Below the pieces are notes generated by a model. That model was not told where the DNA came from and did no database searches. It saw only the letters and a program-made list of their open reading frames with translations. 14,736 bases of DNA from the NCBI GenBank assembly GCA_958349075.1, contig CATWBR010000050.1, positions 1 through 14,736 of the forward strand, in the 5' to 3' direction. Made by a program: the position numbers and the translations under genes. This document shows positions 1 through 7,792 of the stretch, one piece after another (the first letter of the stretch is position 1; each line of letters begins with the position of its first letter). The DNA comes from an uncultured Clostridium sp. Lineage in GTDB: Bacteria; Bacillota; Clostridia; Lachnospirales; Lachnospiraceae.

Positions 1-1
1 T

Positions 2-1231
2 GAGTCCTTATATGCCCTTGTTGACCGGCAGGGCAGTCTGACAGGGACAAAGCTCGTTTTATACGGAACGGAACTTTGTCGAATCATAGAGTATCTGCAT
101 TCATTTAAACCCAATCCAATTTTGTATTTAGATCTACAGCCCCATAATATTTTAATCTGCAAAGGAACACTGAAGCTGATCGATTTTGATCAGGCCGTTT
201 CGTCTGCCCAGTCTGCAATGCCCGAAAGGCGTTACGGAACGCCGGGTTTTGCCGCTCCGGAACAATATATGGACGGGCCTGTGGATGTACGGACCGATAT
301 CTACGCCATTGGCGCTCTCCTTTACTATATGTGGAAAGGAAGACTGCCGGACGTTTACGGAGGTACTCCATCCAGGGACGAAGTGTCTGAGGATAAGGAC
401 GGGAAAGCGGCCAAAGCAGGATGGGAAGAGAGGCTGGAGGCCATAACAGGGCGGTGTATGAACCGGGACAGAAAGAAACGTTACGGGGATGTCGGCCAGG
501 TGCTCACAGATCTTATGGAATTAAAACAGGGTGTTTTCAAAGAAAAGCAAATGTCACTTCTCAGAATTGCTGTAGCATGCAGCAGTCACGGCATGGGAGC
601 AACCCATGTATCTTTAAGCGTATCGTCGTATCTGACAAAAAAAGGAATCTCAAATCTGTACCAGGAGAACAATGACTCCGGAGCCGTGTCATCGATGGCA
701 GGGTATCTGGATAAAAGCCCGGACCAGTATGGAATCTATCATTTGGGAAACTGGGAGCTGAAGCCGAGGTACGGAAGCCGCGTCAGGCTGGAACTGCCTG
801 AATATGACGCCGTGGTCGGGGACTTTGGAACCGAACTCCAGTCGGTTTCTGAGGAGGAGTGCGATCTTCTCATTCTCGTTTGCGGCGGAAAGTGGTGGGA
901 ACTTGGGAAGTCCATAACGGCGATCCGTTATCTGGCGCAGAATTCAAATCTGCGTGTCATTTTTAATCATATTTCTTCCGGAACGGATATCGTACTGCCG
1001 GAAGATATCGCAAGACTCACATTTTACAGAATGCCCTGCTTTACGGCACCTGAGGATGCAAACTTCGGACGCTTTTTTGAAGCGGTGGCCGGCGGCACAA
1101 AAGGCGGGCAAAGAATAATAAAACTGGCGGAAGAACGCACAGGAAAGAGAGAGAGGAAAAGTGCGGTATGGAAAGTGATTACAAGATTTTTCCATATCCC
1201 CGCAGGGGCGGACGGAATAAAAGACAGATAG
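2..1231 (+). CDS. Ser/Thr protein kinase with C-terminal degenerate P-loop domain (5' end outside window)
   Basis: The frame is open from the left edge, so the N-terminal kinase lobe lies outside the window; the TTG at 122 is internal. Seen: the catalytic loop YLDLQPHN (125-148) with the catalytic Asp at 131, DFD in place of DFG (182-190), APE with Glu at 260, and the helix-F Asp at 296. This is the C-lobe of a Hanks-type kinase. Two positions differ from the usual bacterial consensus: Gln replaces the catalytic-loop Lys (HRDxKxxN) and Asp replaces the Gly of DFG. After about nucleotide 540 a second domain begins with a strand followed by CSSHGMGATH (578-607). It resembles a ParA/MinD-type P-loop but lacks the Walker Lys. 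A kinase fused to a ParA-like domain suggests a regulatory or scaffold role at a membrane or secretion machine, but the partner genes are not visible. The next gene overlaps by 64 bases. Confidence 0.85.
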   Translation, partial: ESLYALVDRQGSLTGTKLVLYGTELCRIIEYLHSFKPNPILYLDLQPHNILICKGTLKLIDFDQAVSSAQSAMPERRYGTPGFAAPEQYMDGPVDVRTDIYAIGALLYYMWKGRLPDVYGGTPSRDEVSEDKDGKAAKAGWEERLEAITGRCMNRDRKKRYGDVGQVLTDLMELKQGVFKEKQMSLLRIAVACSSHGMGATHVSLSVSSYLTKKGISNLYQENNDSGAVSSMAGYLDKSPDQYGIYHLGNWELKPRYGSRVRLELPEYDAVVGDFGTELQSVSEEECDLLILVCGGKWWELGKSITAIRYLAQNSNLRVIFNHISSGTDIVLPEDIARLTFYRMPCFTAPEDANFGRFFEAVAGGTKGGQRIIKLAEERTGKRERKSAVWKVITRFFHIPAGADGIKDR

Positions 1232-1833
1232 TGACAGAGCGCCGCAGGACGGAGCTCATTGGGGTTGCCGGAAGCAGCCGCTGCGTTGGGGTAACCCATT
1301 TTTCCATTCTTCTCGCTAATTATCTGACAGGAATCTCAGCCGGGAAGGCCGCGGTTTTAGAGTGGAACGGCAGCGGCGATCTGGGCAGAATACAGAAAAT
1401 TTATTCGACAAAAACTGTCACAAATAGACAGAATCAGACGTTTATTACCTATGGAGTCTCTTATTATAATAAAGCCGGCAGAAAAGAACTGCTGGAATGT
1501 CAGCAGCAGGGGTTCAACACGGTGATTCTGGATTTTGGAGTATATGGTGACGGAATCGAAGAAGACTTTTCGAGATGTGACCGAAAGTTTCTGCTCGGAG
1601 CTTTCAGTGAATGGAAGCTGGAGGCATTTACGGAGCAGATTTCCCGGACAAGGCGTGACTGCGGCTGGGAATATTTTTCGGCTTTTGGAAATGAAGAGAC
1701 TGCAGATATGATCAAGCGGTGTCTGAAGGTCCGCGTCAACCGTATTCCCTGGCAGCCGGATGCGTTTACGATTACCGGAGAAGTTATGGCTTTCTTTGGG
1801 AGATTCCTGAAATACCAGTGGGATGGGAACTGA
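1168..1833 (+). CDS. ParA/MinD-like protein with degenerate P-loop
   Basis: A 221-residue protein, probably co-translated with the upstream kinase. Near the N-terminus, residues 35-44 read GSSRCVGVTH within a strand-loop-helix pattern typical of the Walker A region of ParA/MinD/CpaE-type ATPases, but the Lys is missing. A possible Walker B-like strand, TVILDFGVYG, lies in the middle. The upstream kinase carries the same G-x-TH-x-S signature in its C-terminal domain, so the two proteins seem to share a domain. The start is uncertain. ATG 1168 has GAGAGGA upstream and overlaps the kinase gene by 64 bases. GTG 1231 in the same frame would overlap the kinase stop by one base (TAGTG) and would place the P-loop closer to the N-terminus, as is usual in ParA proteins. 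Function unknown; nucleotide hydrolysis is doubtful. Confidence 0.75.
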   Translation: MESDYKIFPYPRRGGRNKRQIVTERRRTELIGVAGSSRCVGVTHFSILLANYLTGISAGKAAVLEWNGSGDLGRIQKIYSTKTVTNRQNQTFITYGVSYYNKAGRKELLECQQQGFNTVILDFGVYGDGIEEDFSRCDRKFLLGAFSEWKLEAFTEQISRTRRDCGWEYFSAFGNEETADMIKRCLKVRVNRIPWQPDAFTITGEVMAFFGRFLKYQWDGN

Positions 1834-1878
1834 TATATCACAATATACTTTCCTGAGGTCTCTGACAGGATGATGTGC

Positions 1879-1899
1879 AAGGCCCGCAGAGCGGGCCTT
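1879..1899 (+). terminator. Perfect hairpin, possible terminator without a clear T tract
   Basis: AAGGCCCGC (1879-1887), a three-base loop AGA, then GCGGGCCTT (1891-1899): a perfect 9-bp stem. No T run follows, so it may be a weak terminator or an mRNA stabiliser between the kinase/ParA-like pair and the small gene downstream. Its presence argues against starting that small gene at the in-frame ATG 1870. The rest of the 1834-1941 gap contains a TATACT at 1844-1849 but no matching -35 box. Confidence 0.45.
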
Positions 1900-1941
1900 A
1901 CACCGCCCAGGATCCCGTCCCCGGAGATTCGAGGGGTAGCG

Positions 1942-2196
1942 ATGAACGAAAGAGAGAAAAGGCAGCTTGAGAAAGAAAGGCGGGAAAAAGAACAGCAGCG
2001 TATATTTGTGGAAGGTTTAAAGAAGTACAGGGAGAGGGGAATCCCGATCCTGATAGACGGCAAAGAGTGTCCGCCCGAAGAATACGACAAAATTTTTGAA
2101 CTGAAAGAAGACGGCTCATTTTATATGGGAGATTATATCGGCGCCGATACCGGCCGGCTGATGGAAATTCGCTTTGACAGGGTTTATTATAAATAA
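1942..2196 (+). CDS. Small charged protein of unknown function
   Basis: An 84-residue protein that I do not recognise. The N-terminal 25 residues are almost all Arg, Lys, Glu and Gln, giving a predicted charged helix or short coiled coil. A compact segment follows with IPILIDGKECPPEEYDKIF and then aromatic-rich strands ending in RFDRVYYK. The start was placed at ATG 1942 because GAGGGG lies five bases upstream. An in-frame ATG at 1870 would put a strong hairpin inside the gene and has no good binding site. No signal peptide or membrane segment is visible, so it is probably cytoplasmic. It may belong with the upstream kinase and ParA-like genes, but only position suggests this. Confidence 0.6.
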   Translation: MNEREKRQLEKERREKEQQRIFVEGLKKYRERGIPILIDGKECPPEEYDKIFELKEDGSFYMGDYIGADTGRLMEIRFDRVYYK

Positions 2197-2278
2197 AACA
2201 GGAGGACAGACGGAAGAAACTGAATTGCCCGATCATACAGAAACGTAAGAAAAAATTCAACAATACCCGGAAAAGGTG

Positions 2279-2287
2279 TGATATACT
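2279..2287 (+). promoter_or_regulatory. Extended -10 promoter for the GH18 gene
   Basis: TGaTATACT is a full extended -10 element (TG at 2279-2280, TATACT at 2282-2287) about 50 bases ahead of the ATG at 2340. The -35 region is weak (TTCAAC at 2256 with a 20-base spacer). The 2197-2339 gap holds no other clear feature except an orphan AGGAGG at 2201-2206 with no start codon at a usable distance. Confidence 0.5.
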
Positions 2288-2339
2288 AGCTGTATTAATG
2301 ATAGTAATATAAAGACATGATTGGATGCCGGAGGATGAG

Positions 2340-4004
2340 ATGAAGAGAAGAAGATCGCCGCTTAAAGCCCTGTTTTCGGTGCTTTTGCTCCTGGTGGTAT
2401 GTGCAGCCGGAGTTTATGGCTATAAACGATATATGCCTACCAATGAGAGGGCCGATTTGAGCCGGTTATATAACGGGAAGGAAGATGAGGTTTCTGTTTT
2501 CCTGAATTACGGGAAGCAGGAAATCAGAGGGATTTACGAGGACGGACAGACTTATCTGCCCATAGACTGGGTAAATGCCAATCTGAACGAGCGTTTTTAC
2601 TGGGATGACCGGGAGAAACTGCTGGTCTATGCCCTTCCGGAAGAAGTAGTCACAGCGAATGCGGAGACGGACGGTACGGGAGGTAAGAAGATCCTGCTGG
2701 AGAAGAATGACAATGTCTATCTGGCGCTGGGACTTATCCTGAACTATACGGACATCCGGGTGAATGTCTATGACAGCGGGGATCAGAAGCGTATTTACGT
2801 TGAGAATACCTGGTCGCCTGTTCCGATTGCTGCCGTCAGACGGAATGGAAAGCTCCGGATCAAGGGCGGAGTAAAGAGCCCGATCATCACGGAGATTGTT
2901 AAGGACGAGAGCGTTGTGGTTCTGGAAACCATGGATAAGTGGGCTAAAGTCATGACGCAGGACGGCCATATCGGATATGTGGAGAACAGAAAACTCGAGA
3001 ATCTTCATGAAGAGACTCCGGTCAGCACATTTGTGGCTCCGGAATACACGAATATATCACTGGATGAAAAGATCAGCATGGTCTGGCATCAGGTGACAAT
3101 CGATGCCGCCAACAATGCAATGGAAGAGCTGATAGCCTCCACTAAGGGCGTGAATGTAATCGCCCCGACCTGGTTTACACTGAGCGATAATGAAGGGAAT
3201 TATGAATCCCTGGCCAGCAAAAGCTATGTGGAAAAGGCTCATGCGATGGGACTTCAGGTCTGGGCCGTAGTGGATAATTTCAGCCGTGAAATAAGCAAAA
3301 ATGTACAGTCCGAGGAGCTGCTGTCTAAAACTTCCGTCAGGAAGAAGCTGATCAGCAGTCTGATGGATGAAGCCGACACCTATGGTTTTGACGGAATCAA
3401 CCTGGATTTTGAGAGCCTGAAAGAGGCGGCCGGAGTCCATTATATTCAGTTTATCAGGGAGCTGTCCGTATCCTGCAGGAAGAAAGGGCTGGTATTGTCC
3501 GTGGACAATTACGTACCGGCTCCGTATAACCGTTTTTACAACCGCAGGGAGCAGGGAATCATGGCCGACTATGTGATAATTATGGGCTATGACGAGCACT
3601 ATGCGGGCGGAGACGCCGGTTCTGTCGCTTCTCTCGGCTATGTTGAGTCGGGAATCAGGAATACCCTGGATCTGGTACCGAAGGAGAAGGTAATCAACGG
3701 AGTTCCGTTCTACACACGTCTCTGGACGGAGAAGGACGGGAAACTTTCATCAAAGGCGATGGGAATGGGGTCTGCAAAGAAGTGGGCCGAGGACAACGCG
3801 ATGGAGCTTACCTGGGACGATACGGTGGGGCAGTATTACGGCGAAGTAAAGACGGAGGACGGAATGAATTACCTCTGGATGGAGGACGCCAAATCACTGG
3901 GACTTAAGATGGATCTGGTTAAGAAGTATGATCTGGCCGGTGTTTCAGGATGGAAACTGGGACTGGAAACACAGGATGTCTGGGATGTGATGAAGTGGGA
4001 ATAG
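2340..4004 (+). CDS. Membrane-anchored glycoside hydrolase family 18 protein with SH3-like domain
   Basis: A 554-residue extracytoplasmic protein predicted to cleave beta-1,4-GlcNAc-containing polymers such as peptidoglycan. The N-terminus (KRRR then a hydrophobic stretch at 9-27) is a signal anchor. Residues about 45-155 look like the stalk or copper-amine-oxidase-N type domain often found in clostridial wall proteins. Residues about 165-225 resemble a bacterial SH3 domain (IKGGVKSP, then WAKV and IGYV). The C-terminal half is a GH18 barrel: DGINLDFE at 351-358 gives the D-x-x-x-x-D-x-E catalytic motif with Glu358 as acid; Tyr417 in IIMGYDEH and Trp538 in SGWKLG match conserved barrel positions. 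It resembles the YaaH/SleL-type spore or cell wall group. The ATG at 2340 has GGAGG five bases upstream; an in-frame ATG at 2325 has no such site. It is transcribed alone and followed by a terminator. Confidence 0.88.
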   Translation: MKRRRSPLKALFSVLLLLVVCAAGVYGYKRYMPTNERADLSRLYNGKEDEVSVFLNYGKQEIRGIYEDGQTYLPIDWVNANLNERFYWDDREKLLVYALPEEVVTANAETDGTGGKKILLEKNDNVYLALGLILNYTDIRVNVYDSGDQKRIYVENTWSPVPIAAVRRNGKLRIKGGVKSPIITEIVKDESVVVLETMDKWAKVMTQDGHIGYVENRKLENLHEETPVSTFVAPEYTNISLDEKISMVWHQVTIDAANNAMEELIASTKGVNVIAPTWFTLSDNEGNYESLASKSYVEKAHAMGLQVWAVVDNFSREISKNVQSEELLSKTSVRKKLISSLMDEADTYGFDGINLDFESLKEAAGVHYIQFIRELSVSCRKKGLVLSVDNYVPAPYNRFYNRREQGIMADYVIIMGYDEHYAGGDAGSVASLGYVESGIRNTLDLVPKEKVINGVPFYTRLWTEKDGKLSSKAMGMGSAKKWAEDNAMELTWDDTVGQYYGEVKTEDGMNYLWMEDAKSLGLKMDLVKKYDLAGVSGWKLGLETQDVWDVMKWE

Positions 4005-4125
4005 GTTACAGACCACATGCAGCCAATATCGGGAACATGCCCTTTGGAATGAAAGCAAAGAGCGGATACAACTGCCCGGACCGTGTGGATATAAAAGAAT
4101 AAAACGATATTTTCAGAAGAATATG

Positions 4126-4161
4126 AGTCCTGCCGCACAGTAGACTGCGGCAGGGCTTTTT
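4126..4161 (+). terminator. Rho-independent terminator after the GH18 gene
   Basis: CCTGCCGCA (4129-4137) pairs with TGCGGCAGG (4146-4154), and the stem extends to 12 bp with one G-U pair. A T run follows at 4157-4161. The 4005-4125 stretch before it holds no convincing gene. Confidence 0.9.
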
Positions 4162-4170
4162 GTATAGGAA

Positions 4171-4199
4171 TTGAAAAAACACCGGCAATATTATATACT
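4171..4199 (+). promoter_or_regulatory. Sigma-A type promoter of the two-component operon
   Basis: TTGAAA (4171-4176), a 17-base spacer, then TATACT (4194-4199). Transcription should start near 4206, leaving a leader of about 58 bases before the ATG at 4264. Confidence 0.75.
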
Positions 4200-4263
4200 A
4201 TCAGCAAGAGATGCTTCTGTTGGGGGAGAGGCGTCGGACCGGTGTGCGTGAACAAAGGCGGGG

Positions 4264-5670
4264 ATGGGTATGGAAAAGAAAGTGGCAATCCAGTATAATT
4301 CGAGATTATTTATCCAGGGCTGTGTCCTGGCTCTTCTGGGCGTGGTGGGACCCGCGCTCATTATGGAGGAGCAGCTTGGCATCTATGAATCACTTCGCTT
4401 TGGAATGATGAACGACAGGGCCAGTTTCCTCATTATTGCGGCGCTTAAACTTGTTATGATGAATGTAGTCCGTGCAGTTCCCCACTACCTGGGAGCATTC
4501 CTGATTAATGAATCGGTGCATGTGTATCTGTACGGGAAAAAGCGGTTTGCATTTAATGTTGTTTTTACGCTGTCTCTGATCGTATTGATTTACGACGTAA
4601 TCTACAGGATATATGGAATCCGGTATGACCTTGGAATACCGGCTCTTATTCTGATCGGTTTTGTCCTTATGCTGTCTTATATGAACCTGTTTTCCGTCAG
4701 TATGCTCAATAAGCTGCTTATTGTAGCATCCCTCCTGATGAGTATCCAGTGGCTGGATGTAATCCCCCATTTGTCCGATTATGGGTTCGGCCGCGGTGAG
4801 ATTTCCATGGATGTGAAGATTGCTGCCGGAATCATGGAGGAGAAAAATCTGCTCACCGTTTTCGCCATGAGTATGTTTCTCTCTTTTCTGTATACATCGC
4901 TGATCCAGGTACAGCTTCTCTATAAGGAGCATAAACTGAAAATTTCGAATGAGAAGACGAGACAGGTGGAAAAAGAGCTGTACCATACCCAGATAGAGGC
5001 ATTGAAGATGAGAAATTCAAGTGAAGTCCAGAGCCTTGTCCACGATTTAAAAACACCTCTCACAATTGTCCAGGGGCTGGTCAGCCTTGCGGAGATGATG
5101 GAGAAAGATGAACTGATACAGGAGTATTTCAAGAAGATTTCCTCTTCCCTGACTTCGATGAGCATGATGATTTCGGAAATCCTGTACGAAAACAGGCACT
5201 CGCCGATGACGGTGGATGAGTTGATGAAGATGGTTTTAGCCCAGGTCTCCATTCAGGTGCCCAGGGAAATACTGGAGTATGAAATAGGCTGTCCGGAAAC
5301 CGTGATAACGGGTAATAAAATCCGCCTGTCCAGAGCGGTGATCAATCTGATTACCAATGCTTTCAATGCGGTGAACAAGGAAACGGGAAAGATCCGTCTC
5401 ACCGTGGAGGAGCAGGAGGAGTTTGTCTGCATAACAGTGGCCGATAACGGGACAGGCATTGAGCCTCGGAAGATAGAGCATATCTGGGAATTGGGATATT
5501 CGGAAAAGCAGTCCACCGGACTGGGGCTCCCCTTTGTCAGACAGGTGATCGAGAACCATAAGGGCGAGGTGCAGGTTGAAAGTGAAAAGGGACGTTATAC
5601 GAAAGTGGTAATTTATTTACGGAAGGGGGAGCAGCCGAATGGAGAGTATGAAAACAATTCTGGCAATTGA
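4264..5670 (+). CDS. Multi-span membrane sensor histidine kinase
   Basis: A 468-residue sensor kinase. About six hydrophobic segments span residues 15-218, with no evident extracellular sensor domain and no PAS domain. A helical linker (about 220-255) leads to the phospho-acceptor site LVHDLKTPLT with His260. The ATP-binding domain shows the N box NLITNAFNAV (360-369), the G1 box DNGTGI (Asp394) and the G2 box TGLGLPF (about 419-424). All catalytic residues are present, so it should be active. The signal is unknown; sensing within or near the membrane is inferred from the layout. It overlaps its response regulator by 32 bases. The start at ATG 4264 has AAAGGCGGGG upstream; ATG 4270 in frame is possible. 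Confidence 0.9.
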   Translation: MGMEKKVAIQYNSRLFIQGCVLALLGVVGPALIMEEQLGIYESLRFGMMNDRASFLIIAALKLVMMNVVRAVPHYLGAFLINESVHVYLYGKKRFAFNVVFTLSLIVLIYDVIYRIYGIRYDLGIPALILIGFVLMLSYMNLFSVSMLNKLLIVASLLMSIQWLDVIPHLSDYGFGRGEISMDVKIAAGIMEEKNLLTVFAMSMFLSFLYTSLIQVQLLYKEHKLKISNEKTRQVEKELYHTQIEALKMRNSSEVQSLVHDLKTPLTIVQGLVSLAEMMEKDELIQEYFKKISSSLTSMSMMISEILYENRHSPMTVDELMKMVLAQVSIQVPREILEYEIGCPETVITGNKIRLSRAVINLITNAFNAVNKETGKIRLTVEEQEEFVCITVADNGTGIEPRKIEHIWELGYSEKQSTGLGLPFVRQVIENHKGEVQVESEKGRYTKVVIYLRKGEQPNGEYENNSGN

Positions 5671-6250
5671 CGATAACAGGGACATCCTCTATACATTGGA
5701 GCAGATTTTTAATTTTCAGGGATGGAGGCCTCTGCTGGCCGCCGGATATGAGGAGGCGGAGAAATACATAAAGAAAGAAAAGATAGACCTGATCCTGGTA
5801 GATTACCATATGCCGGGAGTGGATGGGATTTCGGCAGTGAAGGAGATCCGTAAAAAACTGCCCAAGGTTCCGATTATCGTACTGACGATTGAGGAGGAGG
5901 AACATATCGTATCCAGGTTTATGAGCGCCGGAGCGGATGATTATTCCCTGAAGCCGGTTAAGGCGGTGGATTTGATTTCCAGAATCAAGGTTCATCTCCA
6001 GTATCACGAGAAGAGCCAGTATTATGAGAGTTATGACAAGGGAATCAGCAAGGTGACGCTTCAGAAGATAGAAGACAGGATGAAGGGGATCACGGAATTC
6101 CTGGATATCGATATGCTGGAGGATATCACTCAGATTAAGAAGAAGACCCTGTACCGCTATTTGCAGTATCTGGTAAAAGAAGGCAGGGTGGAACAACAGT
6201 ATTCCTATGGGGATATGGGGCGGCCGAGGACGCTGTACAGATGGATTTAA
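5639..6250 (+). CDS. Response regulator with CitB/DcuR-like winged-helix output domain
   Basis: A 203-residue response regulator, partner of the kinase with which it overlaps. The receiver domain (about 5-121) has Asp11-Asp12, the phosphorylation site Asp55 in LVDYHMPG, Thr83 and Lys105 (SLKP), so it is complete. The C-terminal part (about 137-203) contains KKKTLYRYLQYLVKEGRV and ends in GDMGRPRTLYRW. This resembles the tail of CitB/DcuR/CitT-type regulators, where a helix-turn-helix with RRYLEYL is followed by a wing and GRPxxxY. That family controls citrate and C4-dicarboxylate uptake, but those regulators normally pair with PAS-containing CitA/DcuS kinases, unlike the kinase here. Targets are unknown; the convergent pgs operon and the carboxylate-type permease downstream are candidates. 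The start at 5639 is supported by AGGGGGA at a spacing of eight bases. Confidence 0.88.
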   Translation: MESMKTILAIDDNRDILYTLEQIFNFQGWRPLLAAGYEEAEKYIKKEKIDLILVDYHMPGVDGISAVKEIRKKLPKVPIIVLTIEEEEHIVSRFMSAGADDYSLKPVKAVDLISRIKVHLQYHEKSQYYESYDKGISKVTLQKIEDRMKGITEFLDIDMLEDITQIKKKTLYRYLQYLVKEGRVEQQYSYGDMGRPRTLYRWI

Positions 6251-6260
6251 GGTGGAACGT

Positions 6261-6296
6261 AAATACCCCTGCGGCAGAAGCTACAGGGGTATTTTT
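6261..6296 (+). terminator. Terminator between the response regulator and convergent pgsW
   Basis: AAATACCCCTG (6261-6271) pairs with CAGGGGTATTT (6284-6294), an 11-bp stem with a 12-base loop, ending in a T run to 6296. It suits the plus strand well. The pgsW stop codon (6281-6283) lies in the loop, so the same hairpin also sits at the end of the minus-strand pgs transcript, where only three Ts follow the stem. Confidence 0.85.
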
Positions 6297-7348
6297 CTGT
6301 GGGGATAATGTCTTGCAGCCCAGACAAGAAGGAGCAGGCCGGCGGCCAGAAGAGCAACAGCCAGGGGCAGGTTATACTGCCAGGTTTCATATACGCCGCC
6401 TTCCCCTGAAGCCGGAACCGGTGAGGGATCAAAGGGAAGACCGTAAGACGGCAGCAGTCCCTTCATGTTCAGAAGATGAATAACCGGGACTTCTTTGTTC
6501 AGGAAAAGAGGAATCAGACCATGGCCTTTTACCTCTGCCCTGCCGGGCCTGATGATGCCGTTTGCCGCAGAAACCATCTCGGTGCCGCCTCCGAAGGACA
6601 TGAGATTGCCTCCGGCATTGATAAAGCAGACCGGTAGTTCCCCGGCCTCGTAGATGGACATCCTTGCGTTTATATTTTCTTCTAAATCTTCGTAATACAG
6701 GAACCGGTAACCGTAGCCGGACAGCCTGGCTGCAATCGAATCTTTTATATCCTGCGGCATCTCCCTGCCGATATCATCCTGACCTCCCAGGGAAAAATAA
6801 GAGGAGTGATTGGAAAGATACTCATGTTCCAGCAGAAAATGTTCCATGTCCAGATAGGTGAAATCGGGCAGGTTCGCCCCGTAGGTGGACGCGCCCACCG
6901 AGTTTATGACCGCTCCTTTGAGGTCCATGGCATCCAGGGCACAGAGAACGGCAATGTTTAAGCAGGGAAAAGATGAGGACAGGTTTACGGCGACGGTATC
7001 GCCCTGTTTCACGCCGCACTGTATCAGCATATCCACCACCATGGCGGCGGTATTGGGATTTGTCGTTGAGCGCTTGGATTCCAGGCTGCCGAGGGTGGTG
7101 GTGATTTCCGTGTAGGCTTCTCCTATCATACCGGTGGCATTCGGATCGTCGATGGGTGAAATTTGATATCCGCGTTTTTGTTTTTCTTCTTTCAGGGCGG
7201 ACAGAGCACGTTCCATCCGGGTTGAAGCGTCCAGCATCACGGCGGCGTTCTCTTTTTTTGTCAGTGTTTTTGTCTGCTCCAGAATGAGAAGGGAACAGAG
7301 AAGAAAAAAGAATACTACCAGGAAACGCCAGTATTGTTTCAGTTTCAT
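6281..7348 (-). CDS. pgsW: Poly-gamma-glutamate system protein PgsW
   Basis: A 355-residue membrane protein matching my knowledge of the PgsW (poly-gamma-glutamate system protein) family, found beside pgsB and pgsC in bacteria that make gamma-glutamyl polymers. Seen: an N-terminal signal anchor at about 8-23; a large middle domain with GSLESKRSTTNPNTAAMVV (87-105), VAVNLSSSFPCLNIA (119-133), VINSVGASTYGAN (147-159) and a Gly-rich NAGGNLMSFGGG (244-255); and a C-terminal membrane helix at about 327-345 followed by a basic tail. The main domain should lie outside the membrane between two anchors. Its biochemical role is not established. Here it occupies the operon position where pgsA/capA would be expected, so a role in chain export or assembly is a reasonable inference. 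GAGGT precedes the ATG; pgsC is 36 bases upstream. Confidence 0.8.
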   Translation of the reverse strand: MKLKQYWRFLVVFFFLLCSLLILEQTKTLTKKENAAVMLDASTRMERALSALKEEKQKRGYQISPIDDPNATGMIGEAYTEITTTLGSLESKRSTTNPNTAAMVVDMLIQCGVKQGDTVAVNLSSSFPCLNIAVLCALDAMDLKGAVINSVGASTYGANLPDFTYLDMEHFLLEHEYLSNHSSYFSLGGQDDIGREMPQDIKDSIAARLSGYGYRFLYYEDLEENINARMSIYEAGELPVCFINAGGNLMSFGGGTEMVSAANGIIRPGRAEVKGHGLIPLFLNKEVPVIHLLNMKGLLPSYGLPFDPSPVPASGEGGVYETWQYNLPLAVALLAAGLLLLVWAARHYPHRKIPL

Positions 7349-7384
7349 TATACTACCTCACATGTTTGGGGCGCCTGCAAAAGG

Positions 7385-7792
7385 CTATCTCACGATTATG
7401 TATATCAGGCGCGTCAGCAGCGTTACGATTCCAAGACCCGTCAGTGTCTTTGGAACGCCCTGTTTCTCCATATCACGGCCCAGGATTCCGGGAATGAGGC
7501 TGCCGATGGAAAATGCCGCTCCGGCGCCCAGGGAACTAACCAGAAACTTGAGCAGAACTCCTGTCATAACATAGACGGCATAGCGCCTCCGTCCGTACAG
7601 AATCATATATTTGGACATGAAATGGACGATGACCATGCACAGAAGAGAGAGGATTACCGTTCCGAGCAGGCGCTTCCAGTCGTAGGAATACATGGCAAAA
7701 TAGGCGGGAACAATGATTCCGCCGGGAGACAAATCGGTCAGTTCCGTGAACAGCAGACTTAAAAAGATTCCCAACAGAAGGATATCATTCAT
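7385..7792 (-). CDS. pgsC: Poly-gamma-glutamate biosynthesis membrane protein PgsC/CapC
   Basis: A 135-residue integral membrane protein, close to the usual PgsC length of about 150. The hallmark N-terminal pattern is present: a first helix, then TELTDLSPGGIIVPAYFAM (16-34), matching the family TGxxPGGxxVPGY motif. About four hydrophobic segments follow. PgsC/CapC forms a membrane complex with the PgsB/CapB ligase and is needed for polymer synthesis. It overlaps the end of pgsB by eight bases, indicating translational coupling and a fixed stoichiometry; GAGGT lies just upstream of its ATG. Confidence 0.85.
   Translation of the reverse strand: MNDILLLGIFLSLLFTELTDLSPGGIIVPAYFAMYSYDWKRLLGTVILSLLCMVIVHFMSKYMILYGRRRYAVYVMTGVLLKFLVSSLGAGAAFSIGSLIPGILGRDMEKQGVPKTLTGLGIVTLLTRLIYIIVR

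Noticed and set aside
1500..2090. Minus-strand 196-codon frame opposite the ParA-like gene and the small charged gene
   Set aside because: It is antisense to two better-supported genes and crosses the hairpin at 1879-1899; it has no family features.
4037..4102. A 21-codon frame after the GH18 gene
   Set aside because: There is no ribosome binding site and it lies just before the terminator; probably chance or decayed sequence.
5537..6196. Minus-strand 219-codon frame opposite the response regulator
   Set aside because: The plus strand encodes a complete receiver domain with phospho-acceptor and output domain; the antisense frame has no recognisable motifs.
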